64,000 nt of DNA from Mixophyes australis (taxonomy: Eukaryota > Chordata > Amphibia > Anura > Limnodynastidae). A model generated the notes under the pieces. The model ran no database searches. It was not told the origin of the DNA and saw only the letters and a program-made list of their open reading frames with translations. Both the position numbers and the translations under genes were made by a program. Positions 46,637 through 60,168 of the stretch are shown piece after piece. Position 1 is the first letter of the stretch. Each line of letters starts with the position of its first letter. The stretch lies in the NCBI GenBank assembly GCA_036250195.1, contig JAVHZZ010000011.1:54870811-54934810 (forward strand). The letters are read 5' to 3'.

Positions 46637-46950
46637 AGTGACTGAATAGTGACAAGAAAACTGTCTGCTACTCCTGTTTCTTTGTGAGCAATGGCATTCA
46701 CTTCACCAATGTGACTGGAGAGTAACAAGAACACTGCCACCCCTCCAGTTTTCTGTGTGAGCTATGGCACTCGGCAATGTGAGAGGGGTGTGGTATGGCT
46801 TAACGGTGCTGACTACACCAACAACACTTACCCCGACATCTTCAGTCCGGACGGCTGCTTCCCGGCAAGGATCCATGACGACTGTAATGTGAAGGGACTC
46901 CAGCCAATCAGGATGAAGGAAGACGTCAGTGGGACTTGATGACATCAGTG

Positions 46951-47759
46951 AGATAGGCGACGCTGTTAACGTACCTCTTAAAGGGGTAATGTAAGTATGC
47001 GGCTATGTACACATGACTTTAGAAAGAGTTGAATATAACAATGCAAGGTATTGTTTCAATGATATTGTATACACATATCTATAAATTTATAGTAAATAAT
47101 GTGAGTAATCAATATAAATATTCTTTCCACTCTCTGTTCCCTAATGGGAATTCACTTTCTAGACATAGCTATATGTATAAGCCTTATTAGATGCCTTTAC
47201 TTTTGCTAAAATTAATGTAAGTTTTCTTCCTTCACCATAAAATCACCCATTGTGATTGCACTTACTAGTGCTAGGTATAGATCAGTGTTGTATCAAGATT
47301 CTTGATAATCTCTCTTTCACAATTTCACTGATGTTTCTTCCCAAATACATTTGATAATTACCATTGTGTAGGAAAAAAAACAGATCTAGTGTGATAGTGT
47401 TTAAAATTCTGAATTTTAACATAATCCATGATTAAAAACATTTTTTAAAAAACAAAACAAATCAAAACACTAGAACACAATTGAGTAGTAAAGACTGCCT
47501 ACCAGATGGATGTGGGAAGTGCCTGATGTAATAACATTGAAGTTCCTGGGAATGCAGCGATATTCTCCTCATCTTGATGTTGCTATTACTGGTAGAGTTG
47601 TCTTCTTGTCCCAAAAGAAAAAGAATGCCCTTATCCAACGCGTTTCAACCCTGTAAACTGGGTCTTTAACCTTGATCAAGGGGAGAGGATAGTGGATTTT
47701 TTTTTTTAGATTGAACACATTTACATTATTTATGACAAGTTGGACCTCCTATTCCACCC
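46951..47759. other. Intergenic, with one CAACGCGTTTC-containing repeat fragment
   Basis: Near 47634-47690 the minus strand reads CCCCTTGATCAAGG, then AAAGACCCAGTTTACAGGG, then TTGAAACGCGTTGG, a member of the shared module without an obvious TATA. Otherwise no gene or element end recognised. Confidence 0.4.
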
Positions 47760-48949
47760 TGTCAATGTGCTGAGGACCGGGTGGGCTTGCCCTGCCATCG
47801 TCCCCATTCTTTATCCCAATTGCGTCCCTCTAAATGCAATAGGAGGGGCTATGCTGTCACGACTAGGCTCCTTCTTCGGTGCCTAGAACCACTTCCTTCT
47901 GGGTAACTATTGTTGCTACTGCACCCTCTTGCTGGGTATGTGGTCTGGTACCCTTGACCTTTTCCTTCAGATCAGGATTGCTGTGGATGTTTCAACCTGG
48001 CCTATCACACTGGAGCTGCAGGGTAACAGGCAGAGTGTTGGTACTGGTGCTGGGTTCCAATCTCAGAACAGCTGGATAACAAATTAGATTGGTCTAATCT
48101 GCAGGTCACAGGAATTACAGCAGGTAAGTAGGCATCAAAGCAGGATCTTGAAGGAGTGATGTTTTATTAGCTCAAACAGTTCTAATAAGGACAGTTACAC
48201 GCTACTTTGAGGTACTAGCGATTTTTCAGAAGTTACAGATGGAAAAATAAAATATTACATGGTAAAACAGGGCTCTTTTTATACAGTTTTGCAGCACTAC
48301 CCTGGCAGGAGGTAATCCATCCTCCTGCCCCATTAACCAATCCAGGCTGATTCATGCAGCCTGCACATTAATTAGCCGGGAGAGGTTAACACCTTTTTAC
48401 AATGCTGCTAGTGGCACCACAACATCTGAGATATTATATCAGATATTTAACATCAGAATGCAATATATTCTCTAAGCTTGGAGTTAACACAATATTACTA
48501 TTTAACAAAATTTACATAAATTTGTGGTTTCCCAAATCCCTTGCTATTCCATTATTCAGACAGGTTCTAAGACTCAAGAACAAAAGCTACTCAGCAAAGA
48601 AAGGTAACGGGCCCCTGCTGTGTCTTCAGGCTAACAAGTGTTGGTCATTCACATGAAATTAATTAATTAGCATGGGATGCTTTCCTCAGACAGTTGCAGA
48701 AACAAATTTCCTCCACAATCTGCCAATATAAAAATAAATGCATTTACACTCCCAGTGCCCTGAGCGACAGTTACTAACTGGCGCCACAGTGCTCATACAT
48801 TAAATATATAAATTTAAATTAATAAAAACATTCCCTTTAATACATTTTTACATCCCCTAGTGCTGGGGTTAACTCCTCTGGTGCCAAGTATTAACCCTCT
48901 CGTACCCGACCACATCTACAATAAGTTATTTCTACAGATTCCAGCAACA
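47760..48949 (-). repeat. 3' LTR of the Gmr1-like element
   Basis: On the minus strand it begins TGTTGCTGGAATC just after the polypurine tract. It aligns with the LTR at 56067-60521 through words such as CAGAACAGCTGGATAA, TTAGATTGGTCTAATCTG, AGGTACTAGCGATTTT and CATTAACCAATCCAGGCTG. The low-coordinate edge is approximate. Confidence 0.82.
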
Positions 48950-48969
48950 CTCACTCTCCCCCATTTTCC

Positions 48970-49640
48970 ATGTGTGCCACCAGCGGGCCCAACCATTTGG
49001 CTCCTGGTTCTGCAGTCTCTTGGGGTTAACGGGGGTAACACAGGGGTTCCGGCTCTTTCTCCAAAGACAGTCCATCTGCATTGTTGTGGACCGTTCCTTG
49101 CTTGTGAATTATATGAACATCGTAAATCTGAAGAGCAAGGCTCTACCATTCTCCCCTGAGGTGTTTTGTAGCCACATTAATGAATCATGGTCAATCATCA
49201 TGGTAAAATGTTATCTATACAAATAAGGTTGAAGTTTCTTCACTGCCCAAACAAGGGCCAAACATTTATTTTTTAATCCTCTGGGGTTTGCAGTTTCCTG
49301 CTCAAATAGGCCACAGGGTGCTCTTGCCCATCTGGCCCCGCCTGGCTAAGTACTGCTCCCAGTCCATACTGTGACACATCAGTTTGCACAATAAAGTTCT
49401 TGCCATGATTGAGCACCAAACAGTACTGGAGTGTGAGCCAGGGCTCCTTTAACGAACGACTGAAATGCCAACTCACAAGCGGGTGTCCAGTCCACTACTT
49501 TGGGGAGTGTTTTCTTAGTTAGATCTGTTAGGGGCTTTGTTACAATACTAAAGTCTGGAACAAAACATCTGTAGTACCCTGCAGTCCCCAACAAGACCAG
49601 TACTTATCTTTGGGCAAGGGGCCACGGCCAGTCTTGGATT
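48970..49640 (-). pseudogene. Gmr1-like RNase H
   Basis: Minus-strand text LGTAGYYRCFVPDFS, then FIVQTDVSQYGLGAVLSQAG with the catalytic TD, then HPVAYLSRKLQ, and after a shift LALVWAVKKL-like, TDH-SLMWLQNTSGENGR, and NADGLSLEKE is the RT connection and RNase H of a gypsy element. It is directly followed by the polypurine tract and LTR, so nothing (no INT) lies downstream. Confidence 0.85.
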
Positions 49641-49714
49641 ACCTCTACCTTAGCGAGTTCTGGATTAACCCTGCCACTCTCCACACAATGCCCAGGTTCT
49701 GCACTTCTGACATC

Positions 49715-51352
<1,638 letters not shown>

Positions 51353-52075
51353 GTCTGCCCTTACGGTCAGAGCTGCCCACCAAATTTTCTCCAACACCTG
51401 CCCTAGATGGTTCAGATGGTCCTCCCAGGACTTACTAATAATGGCAATGTCATCCAAGTAAGCCTAAAGCATTTACACCCTTCCAACAGGTAATCGGCCA
51501 CATGCTGGAAGGTGGCTGGTGCGTTCTTCATCCCAAACTGCATGGACTTAAACTCAAACTGAGCAAATTGGTTGATAAACCCGATATTCCTGAGCCTCTG
51601 GGGTCAGTGTTATCTGCCAATATCCCTTGCTCAAGTCAAAGGTTGAAATACACGGTCACCTCATTCATTCGGCAGTAATCTACACAAAACCACATTGTTT
51701 TGTCCTTCTTGGGCACCAATACAATGGAGGACGCCATTGACTGTGCGATAGCTGGATTCGATCTAGCTCAATTATCTCCTGATCATCTCTGTACATACAC
51801 TTCTTGGCCTTTAGCAAGATCCGGTAAGCAGGTTGTCTAATTGGCCTATGCTCACCAGTGTCCACATGGTGCATCACAAAGAATGTCCGACCGGGCTTCT
51901 CACTAAACTGTCTCGCAAAGGGAAGCAGCACTGCCTCAAGCTGCTCCCTCAAGTGCTCATCCAAGCCCACTTCCTCTACACCATTTTTACCTCTGACGCA
52001 AGGAGGTTAGGTAGTGGATCATTTCTTGGTTACACCACATGCTCATGGTGTGCCTTCACATAGCAGGTCTGCTGC
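51353..52075 (-). pseudogene. Gmr1-like reverse transcriptase, first part
   Basis: Minus-strand text: EHLREQLEAVLLPFARQFSE, GRTFFVMHHVDTGEHRPIRQ, PAYRI, then FDLSKGYWQITLTPEAQE and AYLDDIAIISKSWEDHLNHL, the latter with the catalytic YLDD, then ADKCEMG at the insertion point. This is gypsy RT in the right order. Several shifts. It is preceded, not followed, by integrase C-terminus. Confidence 0.85.
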
Positions 52076-52084
52076 CATATACCG

Positions 52085-52465
52085 TCACTATCAAATGATG
52101 TCACTTAGGCATTTTAATATCTTGTATGGTCCAGCCCAGGCAGCCTAGCGCTTGTTCTGACACATGGACATCAGAACGAGGACCTTCTGTTTTACCTCAA
52201 ATATTCTAGTGCATGCTCCCGGATCGTAAAAAAACTCTTCTGCTTGGTGTGTGCTTCTGCTAGATTAGCTTGCACTAGCACCATGAGATTCTCTAACCAA
52301 TCACTGAGCTATAACATATACTCCACCACAGAGATATTCTGGGTTGGTAGCTTACCTTCCAAAGAATCCTGGAATATAGTAATTCAAAGGGGGATTAACT
52401 GATAGACTCCTGCGGCATCTTCTGAAAAGCAAACAGGAGGTGTGGCAGTGTCACAAACCTTACCT
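52085..52465 (-). pseudogene. Gmr1-like integrase C-terminal part
   Basis: Minus-strand text VTLPHLLFAFQKMPQES, QNISVVEYML, MVLVQANLAEAHTKQK, FEVKQKVLVLMSM-CQNK and WAGPYKILK is the end of the gypsy INT core and its C-terminal domain. It runs directly into the RT start at ~52075, the key evidence for INT-before-RT order. Confidence 0.82.
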
Positions 52466-52466
52466 G

Positions 52467-54858
52467 CTCCACACTCTTGTGGTGATTATTTTCTTTGAGT
52501 CTGTGTAGAGGTCCATATGAATAAAGTCTCTTGAGGGAGAGTGGATCAAATACATGACATTGGCATCCATAGAAGATCCAATAGAGTGGATGCGCTTGGT
52601 CCAGGAGTAGAAGTTCGTGGGAAAAAACAAATAAAGGACTTACCCTAGGAAGGGATACTAACTGGGTCCTATTTCATAGCCTTTCTGTGTCCAGTAGCGT
52701 GGATGGTGATAAAGCGATGTATAGTCCCCTGCGAGGCGGAGAGGTCGCGGCTGCAACTCAATCCAAATGCGTATGCGCATGCGTCCAAATGGGAGAAAAT
52801 CCTTTCCCGTAGCGGTGAGAACGCCACGATACGGATAGCATGTATAGACGTGTAACCAACGTGTTTCGCCGAGCAAGCTTCCTCAGGGATAGTGTTAATG
52901 CCGTTGACTTCTTCTGAAAGGTATATATAAGGCGCCATTTTTAGTGATAGGTAGGTCTTTCAAGCCCCCTATTGGTGCTCATCGATATAAATACAGTCAG
53001 TTTTCCAATGAAATTGAGAGATAGTCATTGTGGGCGGAAAGTTGTACAGATGTTAACAATTGGTCCTACAGTATGATTGATGTATGCAGTGGCCAATGGT
53101 GGGTATCGCAGGGAAGACAAACATCGCAAATAGACATGGATTAAACAACGAAATACAGAAGGTCAATAAACAATGCAGAAAGAAGAAAAAGCACATCTAT
53201 AAATAATCAAAATCATTTGATCCTTTTTACCATTATTTTATCTCAGACTGAGCCTCAGAACATACTCTGCATTGTTTATTGACCTTCTGTATTTCGTTGT
53301 TTAATCCATGTCTATTTGTGATGTTTGTCTTCCCTGCGATACCCACCATTGGCCACTGCATACATCAATAATACTGTAGGACCAATTGTTAACATCTGTA
53401 CAACTTTCCGCCCACAATGACTATCTCTCAATTTCATTGGACCACTGACTGTGTTTACATCGATGAGCACCAATAGGGGGCTTGAAAGACCTACCTATCA
53501 CTGAAAATGGCGCCTTATATATACGTTCCAGAAGAAGTCATGGGCATTAACACTATCCCTGAGGAAGCCTGCTCGGCGAAACGCGTTGGTTACACGTCTA
53601 TACATGCTGTCCGTATCGTGGCGTTCTCAACGCTACGGGAAAGGATTTTCTCCCATTCGGACACATGCGCATTTGGATTGAGTTGCGGCCACGACCTCCC
53701 CGCCTTGCAGGAGACTATACATCGCTTTATCACCATCCACGCTACTGGACACAGAAAGGCTATGAAATAGGACCCAGTTATTATCCCTTCCTAGGGTAAG
53801 TCCTTTATTTGTTTTTTCCCACGAACTTCTACTCCTGGACCAAGCGCATCCACTCTATTGGATCTTCTATGGATGCCAATGTCATGTATTTGATCCACTC
53901 TCCCTCAAGAGACTCTATTCATATGGACTTTGCACACCACATAGTGCACTAACCAGAGTAACAAGTGGACAACTATTTCTTTGGCTGTGTCTATTTTAAA
54001 TTGTGTATGGTCCATGTTTTTATTGAATATCTTCACGGCTTGTAAAGATATATATTGTTATGTATTTTGATACTCTCAGCAAGGTACCTGCTGAGCTTTT
54101 GTTTAAATACGCTGAGCAATAAATGCTGATTACACCATATCATCCATTCAGCATTTTTACTCTGAGACCACTCATCACCCTATGTAAGGAGACGTTTGTT
54201 GAGCTTTATACTTATCGATATACACACAATCTACACCTTATACCACATCATCTACATATTTATTTATATACCTGCATCATAGGGGACTACTTTTTCCATA
54301 TCATCAGCTACTATCTAGGGTTGGGACTACCCTGGTACTCCGTCCCCCAGGCAGCAATTTTCACTTACTTCTTAATAGGAAGCGCGGTAGCCCACCCCCT
54401 TTATACTTATTGACTCCCTGTTATGCTGTATTGCTGCTGACCTTGGCTTTCTTTGCGATTCCTTCTTAGATAGTGCTTCTGCCTGTTAACCCCTCAAGTA
54501 CCAGTCCTTCCTTGTTTTGCCCGCTCTCTCTCGGATCTTGATTTTGTACTGCACTATTTCCTGTCTACCAGATTCCAACCTGACAGTGGACTTCCCTTCT
54601 GCATACTGATTTTGTATCTAGTTACCACCATTGTACCAGTCCTCGGCTAGCTGTCCTGCTTTCGGATTTCCCTTTTCCCACTGTGTTTTACATAGTGGCT
54701 GATCAAAGGACATCGACCTTAGTGTTCCCAGCCAGGCGGTTCTTAGTGAAGACCAGTGGACCTGTTAGACCCCACATCTCTGTTTGGCCTGCGCTAAACC
54801 AGGCTAAAACGGTTATCCCCAGGGCTCTCTTCCTGAGACAATCGCTTCAGGCAGTTAG
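52467..54858. mobile_element. ~2.4-kb insertion in integrase, containing a foldback and LTR-like sequence
   Basis: INT text stops at GGDWNT (near 54859) and resumes at LPHLLFAF (near 52455), so the intervening DNA is inserted. Its left part is the 1.4-kb foldback; its right part (about 54470-54790) has pyrimidine-rich phrases like those of gypsy LTR leaders. It may be one LTR that later received the foldback. Edges are approximate; a possible AGTGT word occurs at both. Confidence 0.6.
52515..53935. mobile_element. Foldback element: ~660-bp arms around a ~90-bp loop
   Basis: The left arm (52515-53178) is complementary, with few differences, to 53270-53935. Examples: GCATCCATAGAAGATCCAAT (52566) against ATTGGATCTTCTATGGATGC (53858); AAATACAGAAGGTCAATAAA near the loop against its mirror at 53279. 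Each arm carries a TATA-like TATATATAAGG and a CGAAACRCGTTGG motif pointing outward. The two 87-89-codon frames (52669-52938 minus; 53507-53770 plus) are mirror copies of one arm sequence and have no known domain. Confidence 0.9.
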
Positions 54859-55680
54859 TGTTCCAGTCACCACCCGCCGATGTTACAAATGCCTGTAGCA
54901 TGTGCTTCAGAGTGCTGTTGAACCGCTTCCACAGTTCATTAGTCTGGGGATGATAGGGGACACTGCGAAGTTGCCGTACTCCGCACTTTGCCCAGACACA
55001 CTGGACTAGTTCAGTCATGAACTGTTTCCCTTGATCAGTTAGGATCTCACTAGGGAAACTTACTCTACTAAGTGTTCCTTGCATCGCATCAGTTACCTTT
55101 TCCGCAGTGATAGCATACAGAGCCACAGTCTCTGGATAACAGGTAGCGTAATCCACCACGGTGAGGATGTACTTCTTCCACGCTTTATTGACCACAGGTA
55201 GTGGACATAACAATGTCCTCAGCCACTTGTGGGAAAAGTTCTCCAACTATTGCCAAGGACCTGAGAGGAGCACAAGCCACAGGACTTACACTAGGCCCAG
55301 ATGTCATCCTACATTCTAGGCCAGAAAAAGTTATGTGTCAGGCACTTCAGCGCTTGGTCCCTCCCATGCTGTCCAGCCATGGGGATTTCAGGGGCAACTG
55401 ACATCAGTTGCGTGTGAATGCTCCATGGGAACACCAGTTGAACTTGTTCCCAGACTAGTTTATTCCCATCTACCTTCCTAGTTACTCAGTACATCAACCC
55501 TTTATGCTAGGTCACTCTCTCCACCTCCATCCCTGGAAGGCCGCTGACAGCTTGGCGCCTTTTGCCTTGTAGCAAGGGATCAGAGAGCTGAGCTGCCCTG
55601 AATTCTTTCCTGCAGCCCTCATTATCGTCTAAGTCAGGACACTCTGCAGGGGGGTCTATGTTGGGATTACTAGGCTTCAG
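54859..55680 (-). pseudogene. Gmr1-like integrase, N-terminal and core part
   Basis: Minus-strand text starts CPDLDDNEGCRKEFRAAQL (near 55640), passes a degraded HHCC finger (GQHGRDQALKCLTHNFFW near 55350), and enters the catalytic core: ILTVVDYATCYPETVAL with the first Asp, EILTDQGKQFMTELVQ with the second Asp, VPYHPQTNELWKRFN with the Glu region. The core is well kept in one 150-codon frame (55246-54794) until the insertion point. Upstream it abuts a gag fragment, so PR and the rest of gag are deleted. Confidence 0.88.
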
Positions 55681-55779
55681 TTGCCTTGCCCCCTAAGGCC
55701 ATCAGCTGGATCCTTAGCCCAGCTGCCCTGCATCATAGGACAGAGGAGCTGGGGCTGTTGTTACAGGGGTTTGGTTTAC

Positions 55780-56030
55780 CTTATTCCTGGCTTTCAACAA
55801 GGCTGCCGGCTTGGCCACTGCGGTCATCAGTTTCCTCCACCAGCGTATAGTGCTGTAGGTGCCATTTTCTCAGCGCCGTTCTCATCTTCTCCCTGATTGG
55901 CGAATACCTGATATCAATGCCCTTCGCACTACACAAAGTCTCATTGTCTGCCCTGGACACTTTGGCATATACAGACATCCTGTATGTTCTCCTGGCTGCA
56001 ATTATTCCTCTTCTGATTAACTCAGCTCTC
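55780..56030 (-). pseudogene. Gag N-terminal fragment of the Gmr1-like element
   Basis: The 65-codon frame MSVYAKVSRADNETLCSAKG with EKMRTALRKWHLQHYTLVEE has the form of a short helical Gag start seen in vertebrate gypsy elements, just downstream of the 5' LTR. It is cut off before any capsid or zinc knuckle. Identification is by position and style only. Confidence 0.4.
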
Positions 56031-56356
56031 TTCGTGCACGAATAGCCAACAGGGGTTATCCCACCTTGTGATGGTGCTGGAGACCGGCTGGGCTTGCCTT
56101 GCCGCCATCCCGTTTCTTTACCCCAATTGCGCGCCTCTAAAAGCAGTAGGAGGGGCTATGCTGCCACCACTAGCGTCCATCTTTGGCATCTAGAACCGCT
56201 TCCCTCTGGGTCACTATTGCTGTTAGTGCAACCCCTTGCTCGGTACCTGGGATGGTACCCCTGACCTCTTCTTTCAGATCAAGATTGCTGTGAATGGTTC
56301 CCCTTGGCCTATCACACTGGCTAGAGCTGCAGGGTAGCGGGCAAAGCGTAGGCACT

Positions 56357-56868
56357 TATGATCTATTACATAGATCTACAACAAGCATTGAAATTGCAGA
56401 TCTTGCCTGGATTGACAATGTGGATCTTGTGTGGATTATACTTTAATTCCACTACAAAAACTGCCTATCTTTGAAAATCAAAAGGATTGCAACATATAAG
56501 ACTCATTCTGGAGTTTTTCCTATAGACTCATATATTGATACCTCTAAGTGCTTATGAATATCAGGCTTCCATTTGCATATCTTTATTTTGAGTGAGCCTG
56601 TTTTCAGTGAAGATCAGTTTTATACTTTTATGTTTCATTTTTGTGCACTTAATGTTTGATGACATTGTTCATGTTCTGGCCGGAACTAAATATTTTATCT
56701 ACCCATTAAATGTGTATTTCTTAACATTTTCTATTTTTGCCTGGGAATCCTACTTGTACTATTTAACTTTTATAGGATTTGAGGTTTTCTATTTTCCTGT
56801 GGTAGCATCTATATATCTTATAGTTAGGGAAGCTCATGCTAGGATATTTGTATATATTAGATTGTTGA
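56357..56868. mobile_element. ~510-bp AT-rich insertion in the 5' LTR
   Basis: LTR alignment breaks at GGCACTT and resumes at TACTGGATGCTGGG. The insert has no clear terminal repeats. It holds a 107-codon hydrophobic + strand frame (56592-56915) without known domain, which I do not call a gene. Origin unknown. Confidence 0.55.
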
Positions 56869-57488
56869 TACTGGATGCTGGGTTCCAACCTCAGAACAGC
56901 TGGATAATGGATTAGATTGGTCTAATCTATGTCGGTCACAAAAATTACAGCAGGAGAGTAGGAGTCAAAGACGGATCTTGAAGCAGTGTTGTTTTATTAG
57001 CTCAAGCAGTCCTAATAAAGACAGTTACACACCAGTTTCAGGTACTAGCGATTTTCCAGAAGTTACAGATTGAATAATTACATTACATGGTAAAACAGGG
57101 CTAATTTTATACGGCTTTGCCGCCTTATACTGGCAGGAGAAAATCCAGCCTCCTGCCCCATTAACCAATCCAGGCTGGATCATGCAGCATGCACATTAGT
57201 CCGCCTGGAGGAATTAACACCTCTTTACAGTCAGTCAGTGCTGCTAGTGGTACCACAACATCTGAGATATTACATCAGATATTTAACATCAGGATGTGAT
57301 ATATTCTCTAAGCTGGGAGCTAATGCAATTTTACTCTTTAACATAATTTACATCAATCTGTGCTTTTCCACATCACTTGCTATTCCATTATTCAGACAGG
57401 TTCTAAGACTCAGGATGAAAAGCTACTCAGCAAAGAAAGGTAACTGCTCCCTGCTGTGTATTCAGGCTAAACAAATGTTGGTCACTCA

Positions 57489-60168
57489 CAGGGCCGGACT
57501 GGCCATCTGGCACTCCTGGCAAATGCCAGAAGGGCCGATGGGCAGATGGGCCAGTCCGGTCCCTGGCAGTCGGTGCACGGTGTACTGACAGCGTACACCG
57601 TGCACTCACACAGCGTGCATTGACAGCCTGGTGGCTGGCTCCTCCCCAGGAACCAGCCACCAGATCACATGGGCAGCGCTGCGCGCTGCACTGTCGAGTC
57701 GGCCGGGTCTGAGGAGCGTGGAACAGAAGAAGAAAGAAGACAGAAACAGGAGGAGAAAAGAAGATGAAAAGGTAAGTACAGTAAAACGGTGGGGTGGGGA
57801 GATAGCGGGTGACGGATGCCACACAGAAAGCAGGAAAAGAGGGAAGAGAATGGCACACAGAAAGCAGGAAAAGAGGGAAGAGAATGGCACACAGAAAGCA
57901 GGAAAAGAGGGAAGAGAATGGCACACAGAAAGCAGGAAAAGAGGGAAAAGAATGGCACACAGAAAGCAGGAAAAGAGGGAAGAGAATGGCACACAGAAAG
58001 CAGGAAAAGAGGGAAGAGAATGGCACACAGAAAGCAGGAAAAGGGTGAAGAGAATGGCACACAGAAAGCAGGAAAAGAGGGAAGAGAATGGCACACAGAA
58101 AGCAGGAAAAGGGGGAAGAGAATAGCACACAGAAAGCAGGAAAAGAGGGAAGAGAATGGCACACAGAAAGCAGGAAAAGAGGGAAGAGAATGGCACACAG
58201 AAAGCAGGAAAAGGGGGAAGAGAATGGCACACAGAAAGCAGAAAAAGGGGGCAGAGAATGGCACACAGAAAGCAGAAAAAGAGGGAAGAGAATGGCACAC
58301 AGAAAGCTGGAAAAGAGGGAAGAGAATGGCACACAGAAAGCAGGAAAAGGGGGAAGAGAATGGCACACAGAAAGCAGGAAAAGGGGGAAGAGAATGGCAC
58401 ACAGAAAGCAGGAAAAGAGGGAGGAGAATGGCACACAGAAAGCAGGAAAAGAGGGAAGAGAATGGCACACAGAAAGCAGGAAAAGGGGGAAGAGAATGGC
58501 ACACAGAAAGCAGGAAAAGGGGGAAGAGAATGGCACACAGAAAGCAGGAAAAGGGGGAAGAGAATGGCACACAGAAAGCAGGAAAAGGGGGAAGAGAATG
58601 GCACACAGAAAGCAGAAAAAGAAGGAAGAGAATGGCACACAGAAAGCAGGAAAAGGGGGAAGAGAATGGCACACAGAAAGCAGGAAAAGGGGGAAGATAA
58701 TGGCACAGAAAGCAGGAAAAGAGGGAAGAGAATGGCACACAGAAAGCATGAAAAGGGGGAAGAGAATGGCACACAGAAAGCTGGAAAAGGGGGAAGAGAA
58801 TGGCACACAAAAAGCAGGGGGGGGGGGAGAAAAGTGAGGATGCCACACGGGGGAGGGCTGTATATTCCTACTGGATATTTATATAACCTCACATTTTATG
58901 CAAATGTAATTTAGTGTTGTTAATATGTTTACTTTGTGGCATAATATGATTTGGGGCACTACTGTGTGGCGTAATATGATTTGGGGCACTACTGTATGGC
59001 ATAATATGATTTGGGGGCACTATTGAGGTATAATATTAACCGGGGGCAGTATTGTGGTATAAAATAATTTGGGGGCACTATTGTACGAACTGGGGCACTA
59101 TTGTGGCATAATATGATTTGGGGGCTATTAATTGAAAGTAGGGCCGTTTGGGGAAAAAATAACGTCTATTTATTTATTAAATGTGAATAGGAATTATTTA
59201 ATGGCATTGATGGTTGGGGGAAATAGGTATATTTCTTAAACGTAAATGCGATTTAATTTATTGCTGGGGTTGTTTGGAGGGAGGTATATAGGTTTATTTA
59301 TTAAACGTGAATACTACAATTTTAATGCTGAGGCTGGAGGGAGGCCTAATTATAAAACATGGGTTGCATTGATTAAACACCAGGGCTGGTTGGAGGTTTC
59401 TAAATTACATGTACCCATTTTTTTTTTCCAAATAGGGCCTCCAGCATTCGAGGATCCAGACAAGCAGCAACTAAAGACAACAGCAGCCACAGGTGGTGTA
59501 AGTGACAAGAACACAGGTGGGGAAGTCCCGAATTTTGATGACTGTCTCGTTTAGTGAGATTTGATCAGACTACAAGGACAGTTGGGAGGTAAGTCCCACT
59601 TCACACTGTACTGCTTGTGAAGGCAAAGCTGCGGGCACCTAACAGTATTGCACATAGTATTGCTTGTGTATTTGTCTAACATTGTGTCTAATATGATAAC
59701 CATGTTACATAATAGGGGCCCCCTGTCTTAAATAACCCAGGCCCCCCGAGCGTTAATCCAGCTCTGGTTAGCAGGAGGAATCTGATAGTTGCTCCCAGTC
59801 CCTGGACAGGACACAGCCTGCAGAGCAAGCCGAGGAGCTCTAGGTCTCACAAGATTTGGTAATCTTGTGAGACTAAGATCTTCCCTGTTCACTCTACAGG
59901 AAGTTCCCACCCTGATGGATGTCAGCAGCATAGATAAGTACAGTGGGCTGGGGGTGTCATAATGTGCCTGGGGGGGTGGCGTGATGTGGCTGGGAGGGCA
60001 TGATAAATGTAATGTTTTATTATAATGTATGTATCAGTGCCCCATGTTGGCCACGCCCTATTTGGCGCCGCCGCTGCGCGACGGCTCACGATTTTTTTCC
60101 TTCTGGACCTGAGGTGGGCCTGTGTACTTTAAATGCCAGGGCTGATTTTTAGTCCCAGTCCAGCCCTG
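57489..60168. mobile_element. Non-autonomous hAT element, 2.68 kb, TSD GTCACTCA
   Basis: The ends CAGGGCCGGACTGG and CCAGTCCAGCCCTG are inverted copies of hAT type. Perfect 8-bp duplications GTCACTCA flank them (57481-57488 and 60169-60176), and the sister LTR has the empty site. Inside are a CG-rich leader with a GTAAGT donor-like site (57772), a ~1-kb 34-bp minisatellite, loose repeats of GGCATAATATGATTTGGGG (58935-59125), and an exon-like stretch after TTCCAAATAG (59434). No transposase domain recognised. Confidence 0.93.
57822..58822. repeat. 34-bp minisatellite, ~29-30 units
   Basis: The unit is AGAATGGCACACAGAAAGCA plus GGAAAAGAGGGAAG (34 bp). Units differ mainly at A/G in GAGGGAAG versus GGGGGAAG. 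No stop occurs in any frame of the unit on either strand, and 34 is not a multiple of 3, so long frames appear in all six frames (up to 473 codons). They are by-products of the repeat, not genes. Confidence 0.97.

Larger units (their letters stand above)
44174..46950 (-). mobile_element. hAT-family relic with a TAGAGATG end and BED segment
   Basis: The left end TAGAGATGTTCACTC followed by (in complement) CCAAAAC-rich text resembles the hAT end at 11217. Minus-strand coding remnants with an acidic N-terminus and a BED finger lie at 46636-45705. Non-coding parts (44397-44720, 45100-45290) share words with the relic at 33.5-34.4 kb. The transposase core and C-terminus are missing, so it is a deletion derivative. 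The right end was not located. Confidence 0.5.

Noticed and set aside
52669..53770. Two similar 87-89 codon frames starting MAPYIY as a paralogous gene pair
   Set aside because: They are mirror copies forced by the foldback arms and show no known domain.
56592..56915. 107-codon hydrophobic frame as a membrane protein gene
   Set aside because: AT-rich insert inside an LTR; hydrophobicity follows from T-rich codons; no known domain or promoter.
57427..58914. Overlapping open frames of 164-473 codons on both strands
   Set aside because: They are produced by the 34-bp minisatellite, whose unit lacks stops in every frame. Codon content is simply the repeat and no start context or domain supports a gene.
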